The notes beneath the pieces were generated by a model. That model searched no databases. It had not been told where the DNA came from and worked only from the letters and a program-made list of their open reading frames with translations. From NCBI GenBank assembly GCA_947581855.1, contig CANPVZ010000008.1, positions 94,466 through 158,465 on the forward strand: 64,000 nucleotides of DNA. The letters are read 5' to 3'. This stretch comes from an uncultured Phocaeicola sp. (GTDB lineage Bacteria; Bacteroidota; Bacteroidia; Bacteroidales; Bacteroidaceae). Both the position numbers and the translations under genes were made by a program. Of this stretch, positions 60,690 through 64,000 are shown piece after piece (the first letter of the stretch is position 1; every line of letters starts with the position of its first letter).

Positions 60690-62879
60690 TCAATATTTAA
60701 TAACAACTTCTTCCCTGGTATCTATATAAATTCGATAAGTTCCATCCGAAACTTTTTCCACAACACCTGCAGAAGTTTTCGGATGCTTTTTCGAATTGAT
60801 GTACACATAGCCTTTACCTTCCGTTGCCTTTACCTTCACTATTTTTTTATCCATATATACATGAATATCACCATGAGGAGTAGGTACACTACCTTCCATC
60901 CATTTCAGCCCGCCTAAAACCGGAGTAATGGCAAACTCCTTATATCCCTCCTTCACAGGTTTTACCCCTAAATAATATTTACCCAACAAATAAATCGGAC
61001 TGGCTCCCCAAGCATGGCAAAGACTTTTTCCATAAGGACGGTTATACATGGCATAATGTTGCGTTCCTCGCTCCTGCGGATTATACTTTTCCCAGAAAGA
61101 AGTGGCTCCTTCCCGAAGCATGCCTCCCCAATAAGACTTTATATCTTTCAATACATTTTCTTGCTCCCCTATGGAACATAAAGCTTCCATCTCGTAGAAA
61201 CGCATATATGGAGTAATAATTCTGGTTACACTATCATTCAGTAAGACCGAAGTCTTAATATCCTTTTTCTGCTGCTCATTCAGATAATTATAAAAAATAG
61301 CAAACATATTGGCATAACGGGTAACCTCCTCACTCTGAACTCCCTGCAAACGACTGTTGACAAATGCTTTTTTCTCCTCATTCCAAAATGCAGGCAATAA
61401 CTTGTTCCTCAGATCTTCCGACAATTCAACAAACTTCTTCACATCGGCCTCATTACCTACCAAACGAGCACATTGAACCATCGTTTCTAAGCTACGGCAA
61501 AATAATATCTGTTCAAAAGAAACTTCTCCTTTTTTATCTAACTCCCCATCCGGCCAGTCGATAAACACCCAATCGCCATGTAACCCTTCAACCATACCAT
61601 TAGCGTTTCTTCTTTCCAAAACATAGTCCATCAGGCTTTGCATCCGAGGATAAATCTGCATTACGAAATCTTTATCACCCGTATACATATAATAATCATA
61701 GATACTTAAAAACCAAAAAAAGGTATAATCTAAAATCGTATTGATATGACAGGTCACAGGATCTTTTCCACGTAACAACCAAATAGTCCTTTTCACTGTT
61801 TCTTGATCGAAAAACAAATAATAGTTCATCAAATAACTTTGAATGGCATCCCCGCTCCAAGCCCATCTATCACGCTTTATGCCATCTATAAAAAACTCCC
61901 GGGTCGTCAAATGCAGCGTATAAGCCGCCACATCCCATATCCGATTCAGTTCCTCGTCATTACATCGAAATACTCCTCGATAAGTCAACGGAGCATATTC
62001 ATATTCCATACTTAACTTTTCATACTCGACGCTTCGTTCAGGTACGACATACACGTAACGGAAAGCCTTGCTATTCTTCATCGTATAATTCGGAGTTTTC
62101 TTTTTAAAACATTCTCCTGTAATAGCATCAGACACCACAGAATCAGCAACCTGTATTCGGTCGTATGTTTCACAATGGAGCATATCAAGTGCCTCTTCAG
62201 GAGTTTCGCCGTAATAAATGCCGATATGCCCGATTCCCGCCAACTTCTCTAAAACCACATAACCAAAAGTTTCTTTTCCAAAATCATAAAGAATACCTTG
62301 GCCCACCTTTTCCTCCGATAAAGCAGCTTGCGGTTTACGTGCCAAAGCATAACGGGAGGGCAATTGGGATGAATTATTGAAATTCCAGGAACCGGCTTTC
62401 ACATAGACCACTCCCCATGTTTGCTTATGTTGATTCAATTCCTTCACTGAAACTTTATCCAGGCAAGAAACCGTCCAGTTAGAATCTGTCTTAACAGTCT
62501 GGCCTTGCACGTACAACGCGGGCGGAGTGAGCGGATTATATACCTTTATATTCAAAATATGCATACCCGGACTCAGTTTAAGAGTTTTCGGCATATCAGG
62601 CAACAAGACATTATCAAGCTTCACCGCATAGCGTCCTTCTGCAACTATTGAAATCTCTTCTGGTTTCGCCAATTCAAAACGATGTCTGAAATCGACCACA
62701 TCATAATGAGTATAGGTTTTCCAAACGGGAGGATAAAAAGCGCCTCGCTCCGTTCGTCGGTTATTCATCTGGTTACCCAGCCATATTTCATAATCTCCCG
62801 GATACCATATCCAAGTTTGAGCTTGTGCAAACTCCATAGAAACAATTGCACAGAAAAGCAATAGCCATATCTTCTTCAT
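60690..62879 (-). CDS. GH78 alpha-L-rhamnosidase, secreted (paralogue of leaderless GH78)
   Basis: 729 residues with a signal peptide (MKKIWLLLFCAIVSMEFAQAQ) followed directly by TWIWYPGDYEIWLGN. The whole protein lines up without large gaps with the leaderless GH78 at 15493-17640 (LTTREFFIDGIKRDRW, SYLMNYYLFFD, SFWEKYNP). The barrel Asp and candidate base Glu positions are kept. It is the only gene here with such a close paralogue. It is probably periplasmic. The likely role is removal of rhamnose from a related glycan; an RG-II role is not excluded. It lies upstream of the GH3 gene on the same strand. Confidence 0.9.
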   Translation of the reverse strand: MKKIWLLLFCAIVSMEFAQAQTWIWYPGDYEIWLGNQMNNRRTERGAFYPPVWKTYTHYDVVDFRHRFELAKPEEISIVAEGRYAVKLDNVLLPDMPKTLKLSPGMHILNIKVYNPLTPPALYVQGQTVKTDSNWTVSCLDKVSVKELNQHKQTWGVVYVKAGSWNFNNSSQLPSRYALARKPQAALSEEKVGQGILYDFGKETFGYVVLEKLAGIGHIGIYYGETPEEALDMLHCETYDRIQVADSVVSDAITGECFKKKTPNYTMKNSKAFRYVYVVPERSVEYEKLSMEYEYAPLTYRGVFRCNDEELNRIWDVAAYTLHLTTREFFIDGIKRDRWAWSGDAIQSYLMNYYLFFDQETVKRTIWLLRGKDPVTCHINTILDYTFFWFLSIYDYYMYTGDKDFVMQIYPRMQSLMDYVLERRNANGMVEGLHGDWVFIDWPDGELDKKGEVSFEQILFCRSLETMVQCARLVGNEADVKKFVELSEDLRNKLLPAFWNEEKKAFVNSRLQGVQSEEVTRYANMFAIFYNYLNEQQKKDIKTSVLLNDSVTRIITPYMRFYEMEALCSIGEQENVLKDIKSYWGGMLREGATSFWEKYNPQERGTQHYAMYNRPYGKSLCHAWGASPIYLLGKYYLGVKPVKEGYKEFAITPVLGGLKWMEGSVPTPHGDIHVYMDKKIVKVKATEGKGYVYINSKKHPKTSAGVVEKVSDGTYRIYIDTREEVVIKY

Positions 62880-63289
62880 AGAATCTTAGTTAGGCAACAT
62901 AAATTAAAAATAGAAACACTGTTTAAATAATACGAATCAATATACATTCTCACCTAATTTTATCACGAATATAACACAAAAAGACATTAATGTATATAGG
63001 AAAAAGAATGGAAGCAGCAAAATATACTGGATTTACAAATAGGGTGAATCCCATTTTCTCACACTTGCGAAAATATTTTCTACAGTTACAGAAAATATCT
63101 TCTTGAATGGATGTTATAGGTTGAAATTATGCGAAGTTAACAAAGCTTCTTCATGAGGTTTAAATAAAACTTTCTCGTTATACAGATTTACAGAAGTTAG
63201 TTCTATGTATAATTTTGAAATCCTTTAGATTGTTACGTTGGTCCTTAATCCCTTGTTCCCTCCGTAATTATCATCTATATACTCACAAT
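62880..63289. other. Intergenic region upstream of GH78
   Basis: About 410 bp, A/T-rich, no gene. A 9-bp hairpin ATATTTTCT/AGAAAATAT lies at 63073-63098. No exact TAnnTTTG box was found for the GH78 gene. Confidence 0.5.
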
Positions 63290-63331
63290 AAAAAAACGCT
63301 AACTATCTTAGAACTAATAGTTAACGTTTTT
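63290..63331 (-). terminator. Rho-independent terminator after tRNA-Leu
   Basis: ACGCTAACTAT and ATAGTTAACGT form an 11-bp stem with one mismatch. On the minus strand it is followed by a run of seven T's. It begins a few bases after the tRNA 3' end. Confidence 0.85.
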
Positions 63332-63334
63332 ATG

Positions 63335-63416
63335 TGCGCCTGATAGGACTCGAACCTACACGTCGCAAGACACCAGATCCTAAGTCTGGCGCGGCTACCA
63401 ATTACGCCACAGGCGC
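63335..63416 (-). tRNA. tRNA-Leu(UAG)
   Basis: 82 nt on the minus strand. Acceptor stem GCGCCTG pairs with CAGGCGC; anticodon stem CCAGA/TCTGG encloses CTTAGGA, giving anticodon TAG (reads CUA, leucine). The T-loop reads TTCGAGT and the variable arm is the longer type usual for tRNA-Leu. CCA is not encoded. A terminator follows. It is a possible integration site, but no att-like duplication was found. Confidence 0.93.
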
Positions 63417-63720
63417 AGATAAATCAATAATTTATCATTTCGAGTGCAAAGATAATGATATTTTTCATTGTTACCAACTCTCAGCAACTTATTTTCTTTT
63501 ACTTTTTACTATTATAAGAAGTTGTTCTAAATAAACATGTCACTTCTTCAGAAAAAATATTGAAAAAGAAAGGAATTATCGAATCTTCATAAGATAAACA
63601 AGAAAGGATAAGGATATATTAGATGTTTCTTATCTTCTCAAAAAAAGAAAAGGATAAAAACACAAGAACGCAACAACAATAAAAAGGAGGAAAATAGCTC
63701 TTAAAGGTACTCACCTGAAC
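63417..63720. other. A/T-rich intergenic, nothing recognised
   Basis: About 300 bp without gene, clear promoter or hairpin. The G-poor A/C composition begins towards its end. Confidence 0.4.
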
Positions 63721-64000
63721 ATTATATTAACACATTTACACCTCCTTCTCCATACATACAAACCAAAAAGCAAAACCTAACACATCCAAACGTAAAACCT
63801 AACACATTTAAACGCAAAACAAACACATCCAAATACACATCAAAAAACTAACAAACATACACAAGTCTAAACACAAGCTCCAACGCATCTAAACGCACAT
63901 CAAAAAGCTAACAAACACACACCAAAACACAACACAAACACATCCAAACACCCTAACAAACCACACCAAAACAAACACACAACTACAACCACACCCTCCC
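63721..64000. repeat. A/C-rich degenerate tandem repeat running off the window
   Basis: Almost free of G on the plus strand. Units of 22 bp are visible at 63772-63793 and 63794-63815, both starting AAAACCTAACACAT, and the pattern decays at 63816-63837. Another pair, ACATCAAAAA(A/G)CTAACAAAC, recurs at about 63835 and 63896. Function unknown; it may continue past the window edge. Confidence 0.6.

Noticed and set aside
63335..63416. tRNA-Leu as attachment site of an integrated element
   Set aside because: No integrase gene and no duplicate of the tRNA 3' end is present in the window.

Overview
The window is typical of a gut Bacteroides (Bacteroidota). It has TTG-N19/20-TAnnTTTG promoters, SusC/D-era secreted and lipoprotein glycosidases, an A+T-rich background and DUF3316/S41 lipoprotein neighbours. 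The species cannot be read from the sequence. I identified families from motifs and from remembered similarity to characterised B. thetaiotaomicron proteins (BT_ numbers). No search was run.

Main content (about 1-46.1 kb): most of a rhamnogalacturonan-II (RG-II) utilisation locus in two arms that point away from each other. The left arm (minus strand, 22.9 kb down past position 1) is one long operon from a consensus promoter at 22967-22996. It encodes GH127 (aceric-acid hydrolase type), GH141 fucosidase type, an MFS transporter, a GH78 without a signal peptide, GH138 galacturonidase, a GH137+GH2 fusion, a LacZ-like GH2, a second GH2, and a GH106 rhamnosidase cut by the window edge. The right arm (plus strand, 28.4-46.1 kb) encodes a small GH43-like lipoprotein, a GH143+GH142 fusion, GH78, an STN-esterase-DUF3826 pectin methylesterase, then (from a second promoter at 37928-37959) GH95, GH140 apiosidase and a GH78+GH33 fusion. 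Together these would strip side chains A, B, C and D of RG-II. No SusC/SusD pair or hybrid two-component sensor lies in the window, so glycan capture and sensing must be encoded elsewhere.

Between the arms (23.1-27.5 kb, minus strand) sits an unrelated-looking amine/guanidine cluster: an EamA-type transporter, an amidinotransferase/arginine-deiminase-fold enzyme with Cys319, a possible small membrane ORF, an unrecognised 298-residue protein and a pyruvoyl-type histidine decarboxylase homologue with an unusual cleavage site.

46-53 kb holds two tandem paralogous AraC regulators, a SAM methyltransferase, an NAD(P)H/FMN oxidoreductase, a DUF3316 barrel protein and an S41 lipoprotein protease. 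53.9-57.2 kb is a GC-rich block, probably acquired, with a triple-propeller GH43 protein and a frameshifted GH30 remnant. It is flanked by two copies of a 39-bp promoter-like sequence. 58.0-62.9 kb carries a GH3 lipoprotein and a secreted GH78 that is a close paralogue of the leaderless one. A tRNA-Leu(UAG) with terminator follows, and the window ends in an A/C-rich degenerate tandem repeat.

Non-coding structure includes a family of 22-bp tandem repeats at two separate intergenic sites, a 122-bp nested palindrome between two right-arm genes, and several hairpin terminators.
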